A DNA stretch of 64,000 nucleotides from Dioscorea cayenensis subsp. rotundata (GCF_009730915.1 NC_052473.1:18248100-18312099); one strand, 5' to 3'. Positions 1 to 12,117 are shown, numbered from the stretch's first letter. The notes: generated by a model not told the origin, from the sequence alone. Numbers and translations: made by a program.

Positions 1-60
1 TTTTCAAAACTTCCCAAAAACCCCCTCCTACTTTTACACACCCCGGACAGCCCTTCCGAA
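1..60. repeat. Inner part of left MULE terminal inverted repeat
   Basis: The first ~50 bases are C- and A-rich and align loosely with the reverse complement of about 8,590-8,660, the inner part of the right terminus. The outermost bases of this end lie outside the window. Confidence 0.45.
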
Positions 61-261
61 ACATCCTTTAAGACGGAGTTGATGTTTATCACTTGAAAAT
101 TTTTGTTACCGTTTAAGAACCTTACGTTAGTGTACAAATATTACTTTCTGTGTTTAACTATCAGGATCTTCGCTTAAGTCATACCATGACACATTGATTA
201 ATAGGCGTTTTCATGAATGTGTTTGCTTAACCTTTTTTAATGTGTTTCATTCTACGTTGTG

Positions 262-430
262 CAGGTTCAAGTTGATGCGCATGTTATTCAACCGCCGTGA
301 GCAATCGAATGTACAGACACTTGGTGAGTCAAACCGAAATCTTAATAGACAAACGAGGGTCGACTCGCGAGTGTCTAAGGTCCGAGAAGATGTTGTAAAT
401 GTTGTAAATGTTGTAAATGTTTTAAATGAA
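262..430 (+). pseudogene. Duplicated transposase exon start plus 9-bp tandem repeat
   Basis: After a polypyrimidine tract and acceptor-like AG, 262-305 encodes RFKLMRMLFNRREQSN, nearly the same as RFKLMRMLCNRREQAN at the start of the transposase C-terminal exon near 3,058. The match fades after about 45 bases, so this is a stray copy of the exon boundary in the 5' part of the element. It is followed at about 391-430 by three to four copies of a 9-base unit (TTGTAAATG). No functional product is expected. Confidence 0.5.
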
Positions 431-499
431 ACAAGCTTATTTGAGTGTGAACTTATGATATTTAATTTAATCAGATTCTCCATTGTAAACGTTTAAATA

Positions 500-890
500 T
501 TTTAAATAAACAAACCTATTTGAGTATCACCTTGTGATAACTTGTGAAATTTAAACAGAGACATAACAATTTGAGAAACAAAGAATGCCATTGTAAACAA
601 TACAAAAAGTTAAACAATAATCGATTTACTCTTTAAACAATGACAACGGTGTTTAAGCACATACATAAAGATGTTTAAACAGTGACCCAGGAGGTACCCA
701 TCTTCAATGCGATGTCAGTGAAAGCATTCAATTTAAACAATAACATATATTTTAAACAGTTAAATCACTATATTTAAACGGTTTACATATTATTTACATG
801 ATATACACTTTAGTTAAAAAGTTAACCGTTATTTTAAACACTATATGTATCTGTTTAAACATAAAAAGCTTGACGTTTAAACAGAGATTC
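500..890. repeat. TTTAAAC-rich interspersed motif array (one of several)
   Basis: The heptamer TTTAAAC, often extended as TTTAAACAnnnAC, recurs about every 20-40 bases here. Similar clusters sit near 1,550-1,640, 3,660-3,840, 4,190-4,390, 5,330-5,520, 6,790-7,010 and 7,850-8,040, always between coding blocks of the MULE. The spacing is irregular, so this is not a simple tandem satellite. The function is unknown. Confidence 0.6.
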
Positions 891-1648
891 ATGTTGAGGT
901 GAGAACTTTCATTCGAGCGATGACAATATGTCTTCCTCGTGACATTAACATATATTCCCTTTTTGCCCTAAGGATGGAGGGAAAAATACTGCCCAATAGA
1001 ATTGTGCATACAACTGTGCATTTTTTTGTTTGCCTATCATACTGCCCAATAAAATACTGCCCATATATGTCTTCTTTTTGTTCTTCATTTCATTTGGTTT
1101 GTACGATTTGGTTTTCGGCCGATATATTATGGAGAGTTTTTGTGGTATTGCTAGATTCAACGGGGAGGGAAGAGTGCTAATATTCACGGCTCAGACTTCT
1201 TGGGAGTTGATGTTAGTGAGATATGTGAGCGATGGGGTCTCAAGTTTTCCCTTGTCGGGGTGAAGTTTATCACACCCGGATGGATATAAAACGGTTTGTC
1301 CAATAGAAAAACGATGTTGACTTCCGAAACAATGTGTCACGTGCACTCCATCTTCAAAATGCGTCAGTAGTTGATCTTGTTGTCGAGACAGCATAATGTG
1401 CCATTGCGGAATCCTAATGAAAACGAGTTTTACTCGTTCTAAGTTACTTCTCTTTTATTTGATCCAGTTGTATGGGTTCATTATTGTTTAAATATGTCAG
1501 TCACTTGTTAACATATTGTACTATTCTTTTACGTTAATTGGTAACGGTTTAAGTATTTAATTTAACGTTTAAATATTGGCATTATCAGTTAAATATTATA
1601 TTCTCCGCTTAAGATATTGATCTTTTCATTTGACTGAAGTGTTGGCAG

Positions 1649-3600
1649 GAATTCAGATTCTTCGAGTGCTCCCGTTCAATCCCATGGTGACCCTGACGGT
1701 GTGAGATGTCTTCCTTCCTCGTCAGATCATTCTGAAGTGCTGTCGTTGGATATTGGACAACGTTTTGACGGTGTTGAACATTTCAGGGACGTATTTCGAA
1801 ATCATGCAATCAAACGGAATTTTGACTTCAAATTCATAAAGAACGAAAAACATCGGGTGACTGTGGAATGCGCTGCCGATGGTTGTCATTGGCCCCTCAT
1901 TCTTCAAAAGAGTATAATAAAAATACTTTTAGAATCAAGACAATCAACCCGTCACACACTTGCGGTGGTGGCATAGGTTCGGCGTCACATCCAAAAGCGT
2001 GCAAAAAATGGGTAAGTGCACGAGTGATTCAGAGCTCAAGGACCGCCCTCGTATAGAGGCCATCGACATTCGTAAGGACATGTTGCGGGGAACATGGTGT
2101 CCACATACCATACAAGCGAGGCTTGGTTGGGAAAAAGAGCATACCCGGGTGGTCCTCGACTGCAGTAACATCTCCACTCACGATCGCTTTGCTTTGGTAT
2201 GTGGATAAGGTGGGTCGAGACAAATCCCAGCAGCCGTTGCAATCGTGGAAAGAGATGGTGATCGTTTTAAACGTGCATTCTTTTTCTTTCGGGACGTGTA
2301 TTGTGGGAAAATATCGGGTACACTCATCGGGTGCCACAGGGGAAAGATAAAAACAATGGTTTTTTCCACGTCGCCTTCGGTATAGTCGACAACGAAACCG
2401 ATGCCAATTGGACTTGGTTCATATCTAAGTTACGCGATGCTTTATACGAGGAAGGAGATTATCATGAGATAATTACCTTCGGTACGATACGGTGTCGAAG
2501 GGCCTTGTAAACGCAATTGCTGAGTTTTTCCCTTCTTCGCCACACGCATACTATCTTCGACATTTTGAGGCCAATTTTTATGAAAAGCCAATTTGATTTG
2601 GGAAGGCATTGAGGAGGAGTCTTTGGTCGATATGCTTCCGCATTACGTAGGCATCCACGGCTAAAGAATTCGATGATACCGTGAATGAATCTGCCGGTCA
2701 CATCACCAAGCTCATCATCGGTTGATTAATAAATCGAGATATGGCACATTGGTCGAATTATCTCGCTCGGAGGTGATCGTTGGGGTGAGATGTATTCAAA
2801 TGTCGCGAGTCGCTCAATGCTTGGATCAAAGAAGCTCGTCGTTTCTGCTGACGAAAAGCGGTCGAAACTCCATAAGATCTGCGAATGTTGATTTACACTT
2901 AACATTTAGTGTTACCCTTTAAAAATTTTCCATCTTTGTTTAATTAGACTTCTCCGACATTAGATATTGATCTTTTTGCTTAACTATTTACAATAATGTT
3001 TAAACATGTTTACGAATTATTTAACCATCACTATCTTTGTTTAACGTTATTTGCCAGGTTCAAGTTGATGCGCATGTTATGTAACCGGCGTGAGCAAGCG
3101 AACAAATGGGAGACCTACTTATGCCCAGATATACATTCGAAGGTAGAGATAATTGTTGAGGATAGCCGAAATCTTCGTGTTGGTTGTTGTGTCGATGATC
3201 ATTACGAAGTGATCGACGACTGCAGCAACTCTATAGATCTTACCATCAGAACTTGTTCATGTCGAAGGTGGCAAGTTTATGGTATCCCTTGCAAACACGC
3301 TTGCGCTGCAATAATGCAGACATACACCAACGTTCATCGATTTATTAGCGGTTACTTCACCGTCGACAATTACAAAATCAGGGCGATAAGGAAACTATAT
3401 TCCCCATACCGACGACGATGAGCCTTCAAACGAAATCGTGAGCTTCGCTTTTGCATCACCGTGACGAGAAGGCATCCCGGGCATCCTAGACGAAAGAGGA
3501 TCGAGCAGCAAGCGCTTTGATGTCCGCGAGTTACATTGCGGTACATCGCCATGGATCCATCACAATCGTAGATCTTGTAATGAAACTGTCAGCCGACTAG
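1649..3600 (+). pseudogene. MURA-type MULE transposase, frame-disrupted
   Basis: The transposase that would move the element reads in three domains in the expected order. (1) A MuDR N-terminal DNA-binding domain at 1,740-1,960: FRDVFRNHAIKRNFDF, then ECAADGCHWPL and, after a frame change, FRIKTINPSHTCGG. (2) The MULE DDE core at about 2,280-2,660, with FHVAFGIVDNETDANWTWF and, across a frame change, HAYYLRHFEANF. (3) A SWIM zinc finger in an open exon at 3,050-3,421, with CSCRRWQVYGIPCKHACA, followed by a zinc-knuckle region. An intron probably lies at about 2,900-3,056, ending in CCAG. The frame changes several times between 1,950 and 2,720, so no full protein is readable. Some breaks may be sequencing errors. 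It is inactive as written; the first catalytic Asp cannot be confirmed. Confidence 0.75.
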
Positions 3601-4510
3601 GGTATTGTAAATAAGTCGACTTCTAAAGAGAAACAATCTGAATTGATCGGGCAATTTTTTTCATATTTAAACTCTTATTCTTTACAGTGTTATCAGTTAT
3701 TTAAACAGAGAAAGTGTTATGTTAAACAGAGAACCTGTAATTTTAAATGTTTCAAACTAATATTTAAACGATAGATGGTAAAGTTAAATAATTAAAATGA
3801 AATGTAAACAATCACACTGTAAATTAAACAATGAAATGAAACTGAATGGAATTTAACCTGCTTTACAATTGAAAACAAACAAAATTTACATTGACATATA
3901 CAAGTCATGTTCTTCGAAAAAATGAAAACAATGAATTGAATTTGTCTTGGTTTACATTCGAAAACAAAATCGGGAGCTTCGTTTGCGACCATCTGTGACG
4001 AGAAGGCAGCCTGGGCGTCCTAGACGAAAGAGGATCGAGTCGCAAGCGTTTGATGTCCGCGAGTTACATTGCAGTCGCTGCCATGGATCCGGTCACAATC
4101 GTAGATCTTGTAATGAAACTGTCACCGACTAGGCATTGTAAATAAGCTGACTTCTAAAGAGAAACAATCTGAATTGACTGCCAATTTTTCATATATTTAA
4201 ACTCTTATTCTTTACAGTGTTATCAGTTATTTAAACAGAGACAGTGTTATGTTAAACAGAGAACATGTAATTTTAAATGTTTCAAACTGATATTTAAACG
4301 ATAGATGGTAAAGTTAAATAATTAAACTGAAATGTAAACAATCACATCAGAAATTAAATAATGAAATGAAACCGAATGGAATTTAACTCGCTTTTACAAT
4401 TGAAAAACAAACAAAATTTACATTGACATATACAAGTCTTGTTCTTCAAAAAATGAAAAGCGATGAATTGAATTTGTCCCGGTTTTACATTCAAAACGAA
4501 ATTGACATCG
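3430..4510 (+). repeat. ~535-bp direct tandem duplication of the transposase 3' end
   Basis: Two adjacent units (about 3,430-3,964 and 3,965-4,510) share the zinc-knuckle exon and the following TTTAAAC-rich DNA. The second unit keeps a readable zinc knuckle at 3,947-4,132, RELHCSRCHGSGHNRRSC, preceded by GRPRRKRIES. In the first unit the same knuckle is broken by small indels. Which unit is the natural C-terminus is unclear. The duplication is present again at about 14,040-15,170 in the second copy of the locus. Confidence 0.65.
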
Positions 4511-4597
4511 ACATATACAAGTCCCTGCTCATGAAAACAAAAATTTAACCCGCCTTGGACGACCCCTCTTTCTCATGGATGCCGACTGCCTCCCTCC

Positions 4598-7500
4598 TTA
4601 AGTATCGCGGGTAACATACTTTAATCTCAAGTAAGGAACGTGCATGCTGCAGTGGCAGTAGCTTCTCACCCCAAAGTAATTACTCGATAAACCGCATGAC
4701 ATTAGCCGCTTGATCGACGCCTTGCTTGTTTTTGCCGTGGGGTTTCCATGTCGTAAAGGAGGGTACTTCTGAGTGTCAGCCAACTCGCTGAACTCCATAT
4801 CGACTGTACCGTGTCGAATAGATTTCACTGTCGAGATATGCGAGTTGAGATTAAAAATACTTTGAATTAAATAACAAACAATCGTCAATCGGACATAATT
4901 AAAGAACTTACCCATGTCCAACGCGTCTTTTTCAGTCACGCGCATGAAGAATAATGCATGTATTCTTGTTTGTCATTGTCAAGGACGGCTGACATGGAAG
5001 TGGCCATTCATTATTATAGGGAGGGATGACAATTTGAACTTCATGTAAGTCAGCAAGACGACATCTCCGATCATAGCCAGTAGTTGTCACGTATGTGCTC
5101 GTCTCGCTTTGACATAAACAAGACCAACGGTCTTGTGATGGAGGCGTGCTTTCTTGTAGGGATATGGCACTTTACTCGTGACTTTTGTATTATGCATACA
5201 AAGCGTCCATCACATCATCCGCTGACCGTCTCCTTCCCCTCAGCGAGTGTATAAATTATACACGAGTGTAGATATCGTGATTCTTCCACACTGACAGGTC
5301 TTTGAGATTAAAGCGATAGCAGTATATAATTAGACCATATTCTAAATAGTTAAAATGATATTATCAATGTTCAAATGATATTATAAATAATTAAACGTTA
5401 AGTAGATAAATTAAATGATAACATATAAACATTTAAACACTATCAAAAGAAAGTTAAACACTATCACAAAAATTTAAACACTATCATGAAAACTTTAAAC
5501 TTACCATCCATCTGGCGCTTAAGGAAGATCCTTATCAACTCCCGCTAGTATTTGTTAAAGGCACGAATCGACCAACCCATTTTTCTTCTTCGAACTGAAG
5601 ACTTGCTGAGCCGTCTCTGTCCCCATTGTTGATTGGCCTTGATCATCTCTCGCGTTGCTCGGTCGAGGTCTTCAGTCGGGCTAATCGCTGCTGAGCCATG
5701 ATGGTGATTCGAGACCGACCGCATCTTCCGTCGATGTGACGAGCGACAACATCAACAGCAGACACATCCTTACGTGGTTGTTCTTATTGTGGGATTGTGC
5801 TCGCCCGGGATCGCGGGGGACGACGGTGACAGCATCAACCGCAGACACATCCTTACATGGTTCTTGTTGTTGTGGGATTGTGTCTTGCTTCGATGCCGTA
5901 CTGTTGGTCACGGCCACGGCCACAACAATAGATTCAACAATCTTCTCAGTCGTGGCCACGGCAATAGCATCATCCTGAGACAAACCCTTAGCTTGTTCTT
6001 GTTCTTCAGGGATTGTGTCCATCTTTGATGCCGCAATCTCGGCAGTCGGTTCCACCGGGTTGGGGATTTCGTTAACAAGAGAGTTAACAATTTTCTCAAC
6101 CGCGGCAACGGCCACATCATCTACGATGTCCTCACGCGTCGTGGCCATGTCATCAACGGCGATGCACTCGATATGACATCACCGCCGATGGTGTTGCTAT
6201 TGTTTCATTATGTCGCTGGTGGAGAGCAGAGGCGATATTATTCTCCCTCTTTTTCGCAAGTCTCTTCGAATGTGGCGTCTTGGAATGGCCACTCGATGAT
6301 ATCGTCTCGTCGCATTAACGCCTCGCTCGTCCCGAGTGCTTCAGTTTTTAGAGGATTGCGTGAGTACATCGTGAGCGTCCCTTCCGAGCCTCGACACGAG
6401 CGACAAGCCGAGGAAACTCAGTGATCGATATCTGGCGCGCTGCGCGATAAGAGTTGCGGTGACATCTTCGCCTAATGTCGCTGCGTGCGTCACGGCTTGA
6501 GGGGCCGCCATGGTCGAGTCGCCCTATCGGGGGACCGCATCGTTGTTGTGGTAGGGGGTTGTTGCTAATCTGGCGTGGGGAGGGCTCTCGCGTCGAGGAA
6601 TGCGTGCGCGCGTGGTGGGGTGGAAGTAGGAGAGCAGGCGTTGGAGGCGCGCGATAGAGGCGCCCCTCTCGTCCACGCCCGAGCAAGTGGTTCGTGAGCG
6701 ATAGCATCCATCCGCTTGGCTCCCAACAAATATTTCTTCTTAAAGACTACGTAGGAACCCATTTCGGAAACTAACATATATAAACCAAACAATTTCAATA
6801 AATCATTCGGTTTTAAACTATAACAACTATATTTAAACAGAGTTTTTATATATTAAACATTATAGAATATATTTAAAGCGGAGAACAAAAATATTTAAAC
6901 CTTTATTAATAACTTTTAAACTGTAGAATAATAAATTTAACGCTAAATAAAATGTTTAAACATTAAAGACTTCTGTTAAACATTGTCCATGATTTATTAC
7001 TTCTTTTCCTTCGAGCGATGACAAGTTGGTTTCTACTTCGTCTCTTCCTTGCAGTAACTACTTTCACATGGTATGACGAGCATCCTTGGGATCTTGCTTT
7101 GAAATGGACTTTTCTTTTCCCGTTCGAGCCATCATGAAACCATCGTTAAGCGCTTTAAACCGAGCACCCTTATAATATATCCCCGTGTTGGTCTTCTTCC
7201 GGGCTCTATCTGTGACTCGAGCTGGCCGTTGTGGAATGTCCTCCATTGACCACTTGTCGTCGCCTCGCGCCCGTCGTGTCGCCCATGGCGGGCTAGATCA
7301 TCGACTTTGATAATCAGCGATCCGAGTTGAGCCGGGCGTGATGTATTTGGGAAGGGAGATACCTGAGCGAGGCACCCATCGAGGAGTTTGAAAAATTTTT
7401 CTTCTTCCCCTGCAGTCGAGACAAGTTGGACAAGAGTGCTCTTGATGGAGTCTCAGCGTGTCTCTCATAAGTTTTTGATAAATACCTACCTTGAGCGTTG

Positions 7501-7751
7501 AGGCGGGTTTTATTCTTCTTAAACCGACTGGCGTCGCCATCTCAACGAGACCAAGCGAGAACCACATCTTGAGGCGCTGAAACTCGGCCGAGCTTTCCCC
7601 AGATCTCGAATTTATTGATGCTGACCGTCGTACACTGCGATAGAGAATCGAGAGGGCCCTCTGCTTGGTATATAGCTTCCGACTTTCGGTGAATCATAAG
7701 CGGTTTCCTTCGGATGATGCTTCCGGTGTCGAGGGTCGTGTTATCTTTCAA
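4598..7751 (-). pseudogene. Second MULE gene on reverse strand, possibly Ulp1/C48-protease type, disrupted
   Basis: Several open stretches follow one another on the - strand: 7,751-7,542, 7,567-7,298, 7,246-7,064, 6,707-6,348, 6,148-5,681 and 4,945-4,598. TTTAAAC-rich, intron-like gaps fall at about 6,780-7,010 and 5,330-5,520. The 6,148-5,681 part begins MATTREDIVDDVAVAAVEKI and repeats the pattern EKIV.S.V twice. Near 5,040-4,950, across a frame change, NGHFHVS and LDNDKQEYMHYSS resemble the strand around the catalytic His of Ulp1-like (C48) proteases. Some plant MULEs (the Kaonashi type) are known to carry such a protease gene. I cannot see the Asp and Cys of a catalytic triad, so the family call is a hypothesis. 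The gene is converging with the transposase and unreadable as one frame. Confidence 0.35.
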
Positions 7752-8639
7752 TTCGGCAAAGGTCTCCCACTACTGCGTTGTCAAATAGGATCGCGCGTTA
7801 ACTAGGTTGAGCCGCTGTAGTCAAAAGCTGCGGCAATGTAACAACATTAAGCGGAAATATAAGATTTTAAGCGTTAACCTTCGGGTTCTTAAGCGGATAT
7901 ATCAATTGTTAAAGCGAGAGAACTAGTTTATTAAGCAGAGAACAATCTTAAGCAGAGACAACAAAATTTAAAGCTGTAACATCTCATTTGTTAAACATAA
8001 ACCTCATTTTTAAAAGCGAAACCATATCAAATGAAAGGGGAAATGTCATTATAAATATTACCTGAATCATAACAATCGAAAAACTATTTCGATAGTGTAT
8101 CTGAACGAAAGCGCAAAAACAACACAAAAGCCGTGGCCGAGAAATGCCTTTGAGACTAACAAAACCCGGTGAGGAGAAATCGTGCAGACTTGATATCTTC
8201 CAACAAAAAGCAGGAGCCTGAAAGCGAAACGAAAAATCTTTCTTTATGTGACGAATGAGTTACTGCATAAAGCCCATACTCGATACCTTAGATCAGAATC
8301 GATGAAATAGCAACTCACTTGCGCGGGACTACTCCTTGAGATCTGGGTGGAAAGGGAAAAAGCTTGATTACTGATGCCGACAGAGAGAACTTCGGAGACA
8401 GACTGGAAATGGTTTAGCGAAGATGCTAGTTGAGAAAAATAACTAAAAGGCTTCGATGAATTCCTCTTGCGGGTTATCCTACGAGGAAAAACCCCCACTT
8501 CCTCTCATCTGCCTGAAATGGGCTGCGATCGCGACTCCCCATGTAAGGGTATTTTTGTCCATAAAATTTTAAAATCACTCCGTTGACATCCGTTACATGC
8601 TTTGGGGGGTTGAAAAACATGGAATTAAAAAGGAAGGAG

Positions 8640-8713
8640 TTTTTGGGGAGTGCAAAACTAACGGGGTGTTTTTGGCAATATTGCAAACTTAGAGGGTGTT
8701 TTTGGCAATTTCC
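8640..8713. repeat. Right MULE terminal inverted repeat
   Basis: G- and T-rich terminus ending in GGCAATTTCC, containing the motif GGGTGTTTTTGGCAA twice at a 30-base period. Beyond 8,713 the sequence becomes AT-rich and unrelated. The equivalent end in the second copy is 19,448. Confidence 0.6.
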
Positions 8714-9330
8714 ACAATTGATAATGAGGCATTGAAATTTTTAATAAAAATTTATGAATAATATTAATAAAATTTATAAAATAATTTAATGATTTTAAAG
8801 AAATTAAATTGATAATGTGTTGAAGTGTTAAGTTTTTTATACTTTTACTGATTAACAAGTTTTCTTATTTTCAAAAAGTTACCGAAATTTTATATTTTAT
8901 AAAAATTTAAGACAAATTAAGTTGATAATGTGGCATTCAAATTTCAAATTTTCAATAAAAGTTTCTGAATAATATTAATAAAATTTATAAAAACAATTTA
9001 ATAATTTTAAAATATTAAGTTGATAATGTAGCATGGCAAGCATAAATTATTTGTTCTAATATAATAATATACATGTTAAAATAAATGAATGATTGTTTAG
9101 TTGATACAGTTAAATATAGTTATAATCGGATCACACCATGCTTGACAACGATAGAAGTTCAAATTATAGTTAATATTTTTACTATATGTATATTCAAATT
9201 GTAGTAATATTATTGAGCTATTTTTACGTAGATAATTATTTTATTTGATAATTTTTCTGACTCTAGTTTTGAAACTTCTCTACGGGTAGAAGTTTTTGGT
9301 TCGCTCATTGATTCCATGGAATTGAAGGAA
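8714..9330. other. AT-rich intergenic DNA
   Basis: No gene seen. The stretch is rich in short repeated phrases such as AAATTAAGTTGATAATGT. It matches 19,449-20,040 closely, with differences mostly in A/T run lengths. Confidence 0.6.
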
Positions 9331-9351
9331 TGGCCTTTTCAGAGTGCTCGA

Positions 9352-11185
9352 TGGAGAGAAAAGGCAGGGCGTGGACTCACCGTAGGGCGACACTGAGGTG
9401 GCGGCGGGCCGGGGAATGGGCACGGTGGGGACGAGGCAAACGTCGTGCTGCCATTTTTCGAAATCGAGGAGAGCGGAGGAGAATGAAGACGATGGAGACG
9501 ATGTTGACCTAGAACGAGACTTGGCTGACTTGTCCACGTTCCTGGGAGCGTATATATATACATGTATATTTTAGTAGTGAATGTGTGAGAGTCCTTATCG
9601 CGAGACGATTGATGATCGGCTGAGATTTTTCCAAAATTAAGGAATCCACAACGCGAGGGCAGCCCATCATCGCGAGACATCATGCAAAGGATGGGTGCAA
9701 ATACCGAGGCGAGATGGTTTCTCCTTCCAACCAATCTTCATCTTGTGATGGATGATCCATCTCGAGGCACCAAAACTCAATCCGAGGCGATCAGATCTCT
9801 GTTGTTACCAGCCTTGTCAAACACCAATCCCGAGGGCAAACTGAGCAATACTCTGCTGCATCTGGCATCTATTTCAAATGGTTAGGATATGCGAAATTAT
9901 AATGAAGTGACAAGTGGATGCAAAGCCCTTGAACTTGCTTGTAGTGATCTCAAGAATGGTTAGGATATGCGCTTATATCTCTGTATATTTCCTTTTATCT
10001 TGTTTAAAAAGTAGTTACTGCGCCATTGATGATTGAATCATGAAGGATGACGCTTCAACTGCAATTTGAATGCTTTTGAGATGAAAAGAAACTCTCTATT
10101 TTGATGTTTCTGGTATATATTGGCATGGAACATGCTATATTCTTCTTTGCTATACATTGAAAAACAGTTGTTTGATGATTATCAGTTAGTAGATAATTTT
10201 TGTGTAAATCTTGGACTTTTATAAGTTTATCAGTGATGACACATGTTTGTTTATTAGAACTAATTAATAAATTTTATGGGAGCATTCTTAATTCTCATAG
10301 TTCCCTTGAGCATTTCTCAAATAGAAATTTATGTAGCTGATTGTATTTTTTGCTATATGGATGAATGGTCCTCTCTATGCTTTTTATGCAACAATTTGAA
10401 ACATGTCCGTATGCATGCATGTCTAGGCACATGTAAGTTCAGCCTAGTTTCATTCCATCAGTGTAAGAGAATTTTGAATGTCTCTGCAGATAGTTAAGGA
10501 GCCATGCTTGATGAAAATCTCAGTAGCCTGTGACAATCGATTTTCTAAAATTATAAGTAATGAAGGTTATGCATTATGCAGCAGAGTATCAAGAAATTCA
10601 TGATTTAAAAGACTGGATTCTAGTTGAACAGGAAGAGAAAAAGGAGTTGCAAAAGAAGCTCCAAATGCAGAATGCGAATGTAAGACTTCCATAGACATAA
10701 TTGCTGCTGAATTAATTTTCAAGATCGATCTACTACGCATGCACCTATTTTTGGTTCTTATTGACGAAACTCTTGGACTTGTATCCATCCTGCTGTTCTT
10801 CATCTGGGGAACTGCTTCATCTGCCAGATTGAACACTGAAACTGGTTTATGTACTTCAAAAGTTTACTTTCCATACAATGGTTCCTCAACATTTTGCAGT
10901 ATGGTTGTACAGTGCTAAAACCTCAAGACGAAGCAAGCGGAAGAGCAAAGGGTGACAATCTCCATCCATCATAAAGAGACTTTAAAGCAGAAGATAATTA
11001 AACTAAGAAAGAAAAACGAGAGTCTCTAAAGAGGCAGCTACATGTCGTGGTCTATGAACTTTGATGTTGTGGCATTGCACTCTTCAAAATCATCTACTAT
11101 TCATGTCTTCCTGTTTTTCATGGAACTAGAAGTTTGTATACAGTACAGGATCATATTTTTGGCAAATGTACTCAGTTTTACATAG
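9352..11185 (+). pseudogene. Coiled-coil protein gene, first (left) copy, frame errors near its 3' end
   Basis: This is the same gene as at about 20,095-21,919. A coiled-coil exon at 10,582-10,679 is intact, with acceptor TATGCAG and donor GTAAG. It encodes EYQEIHDLKDWILVEQEEKK followed by more Lys/Glu/Gln-rich residues. The final exon (about 10,900-11,185) carries several one- or two-base insertions that break the frame present in the other copy. The errors are densest towards the N gap at 12,118, so they are more likely unpolished sequence at a contig end than real decay. The 5' exons (9,352-9,890) are uncertain. I do not recognise the protein family. Confidence 0.45.
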
Positions 11186-11533
11186 AACTTTGCATGGTGG
11201 CTAAATTGTTGATTGCCATGAGTTGTTTTGAGCTGCTATTGTAATACAAATCCCAGCTTCTTAGCATTGATCTTTTCAGTTTACTTCAAACTGTTTCCAA
11301 CAAACAACTGCAGCAATCAGGACTTATGAGATAACAGGCAGTGTGATATCAACTATAACAGCATTGAATGAAAAAGCATGTTATCACTCTAAAGTTTCAA
11401 AAGTTTATTTGCAATAGTTTCATCCAATTTCCTTGAACCTACACTCATGTTCTGATTCTAAAGTAAAAGATATAAATAAGCTACCGTAATGGCATTTTGT
11501 AAGTTATTTCTATTGAGCCCTACTGATCTTCAT

Positions 11534-11793
11534 TCAGAGGTCTTTTCTTTCAACACCAAGAAGTTTCGCCAGTTTACTGCTTTTCATATGCTTCAACGGT
11601 ATCTGAAATTTTATAAGCAAATGTAAGTAGCAGAACAATTTGAAGATGCACACATGAGAAGAAAAGAATTTAAAAGAAAAATGGGGTTCATTACCATCAG
11701 ATCCACCCAAATGCTTCCCATTGATAAAAACTTGTGGGACAGTTCGCCTCCCAACACTTTTCGAAAGGAGCATCTGTATGTCCCATCCATCAT
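11534..11793 (-). pseudogene. Glutaredoxin 3' exons, first copy, truncated by the assembly gap
   Basis: Exon 4 (11,534-11,602) and exon 3 (11,695-11,793) of the CPYC glutaredoxin complete at 22,270-24,255 appear here. Exons 1 and 2 are absent because the sequence runs into the N run. Exon 3 still reads [19 protein letters not shown]. Exon 4 lacks three bases (an in-frame codon loss) and has one extra base that shifts the frame, and exon 3 has offsetting small changes upstream of RRTVPQ. These look like end-of-contig sequence errors of the same locus. Confidence 0.75.
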
Positions 11794-12117
11794 CTACGTG
11801 ATATCATTATTAATGGACAATGAAAAGTTCAAAGGATTTTTAAATATAGTTTTACTGAACTTTTCACAGCATATGAAGTCATAAAATGGAGAACATAAAG
11901 TTGTTGTGCTAGTTAATTGAGAGAGAGTAGGGATTTTGCGTAGGGCATCTTCAGTAGAGAGGAGGATATTGGAAACAACTCTTGACTAAGCATCAAGCAA
12001 CCAAATGCTATGTAGTTCATCATGCAAAGTTTGACGGACACAACAGCAGGCTTTGGGAATCAACAAAAGGGAAAGAGGATTTGTGCACAAACAAAAGAAA
12101 CATATTCTTGTACATAA

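Larger units (their letters stand above)
1..8713 (+). mobile_element. Mutator-like element (MULE), left end just outside window
   Basis: A large DNA transposon carries a MURA-type transposase on the + strand (about 1.65-4.1 kb) and a second, reverse-strand gene (about 7.75-4.6 kb). The right terminus is at about 8,713: read on the - strand it starts GGAAATTGCCAAAAACACC, the style of plant MULE terminal inverted repeats, and a 15-base motif recurs at 8,664-8,678 and 8,694-8,708. The first ~50 bases of the window resemble the inner part of this terminus in inverted orientation (for example CAAAACTTCCCAAAAACCCC against CACTCCCCAAAAACTCCTTC), so the left end should lie roughly 50 bases upstream of position 1. 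The target-site duplication cannot be tested because that end is missing. Non-coding parts are packed with TTTAAAC motifs. Many small indels break both genes, and some are probably sequencing errors because the second copy differs at different places. Confidence 0.72.

Noticed and set aside
6348-6707. 119-codon - strand and overlapping + strand GC-rich frames
   Set aside because: Both strands are open because of GC-rich composition. The - strand is kept only as part of the broken second MULE gene.
9339-9734. 131-codon - strand frame in the first copy of the coiled-coil gene region
   Set aside because: The equivalent frame in the second copy differs in sequence and length, so it is frame noise opposite + strand exons.
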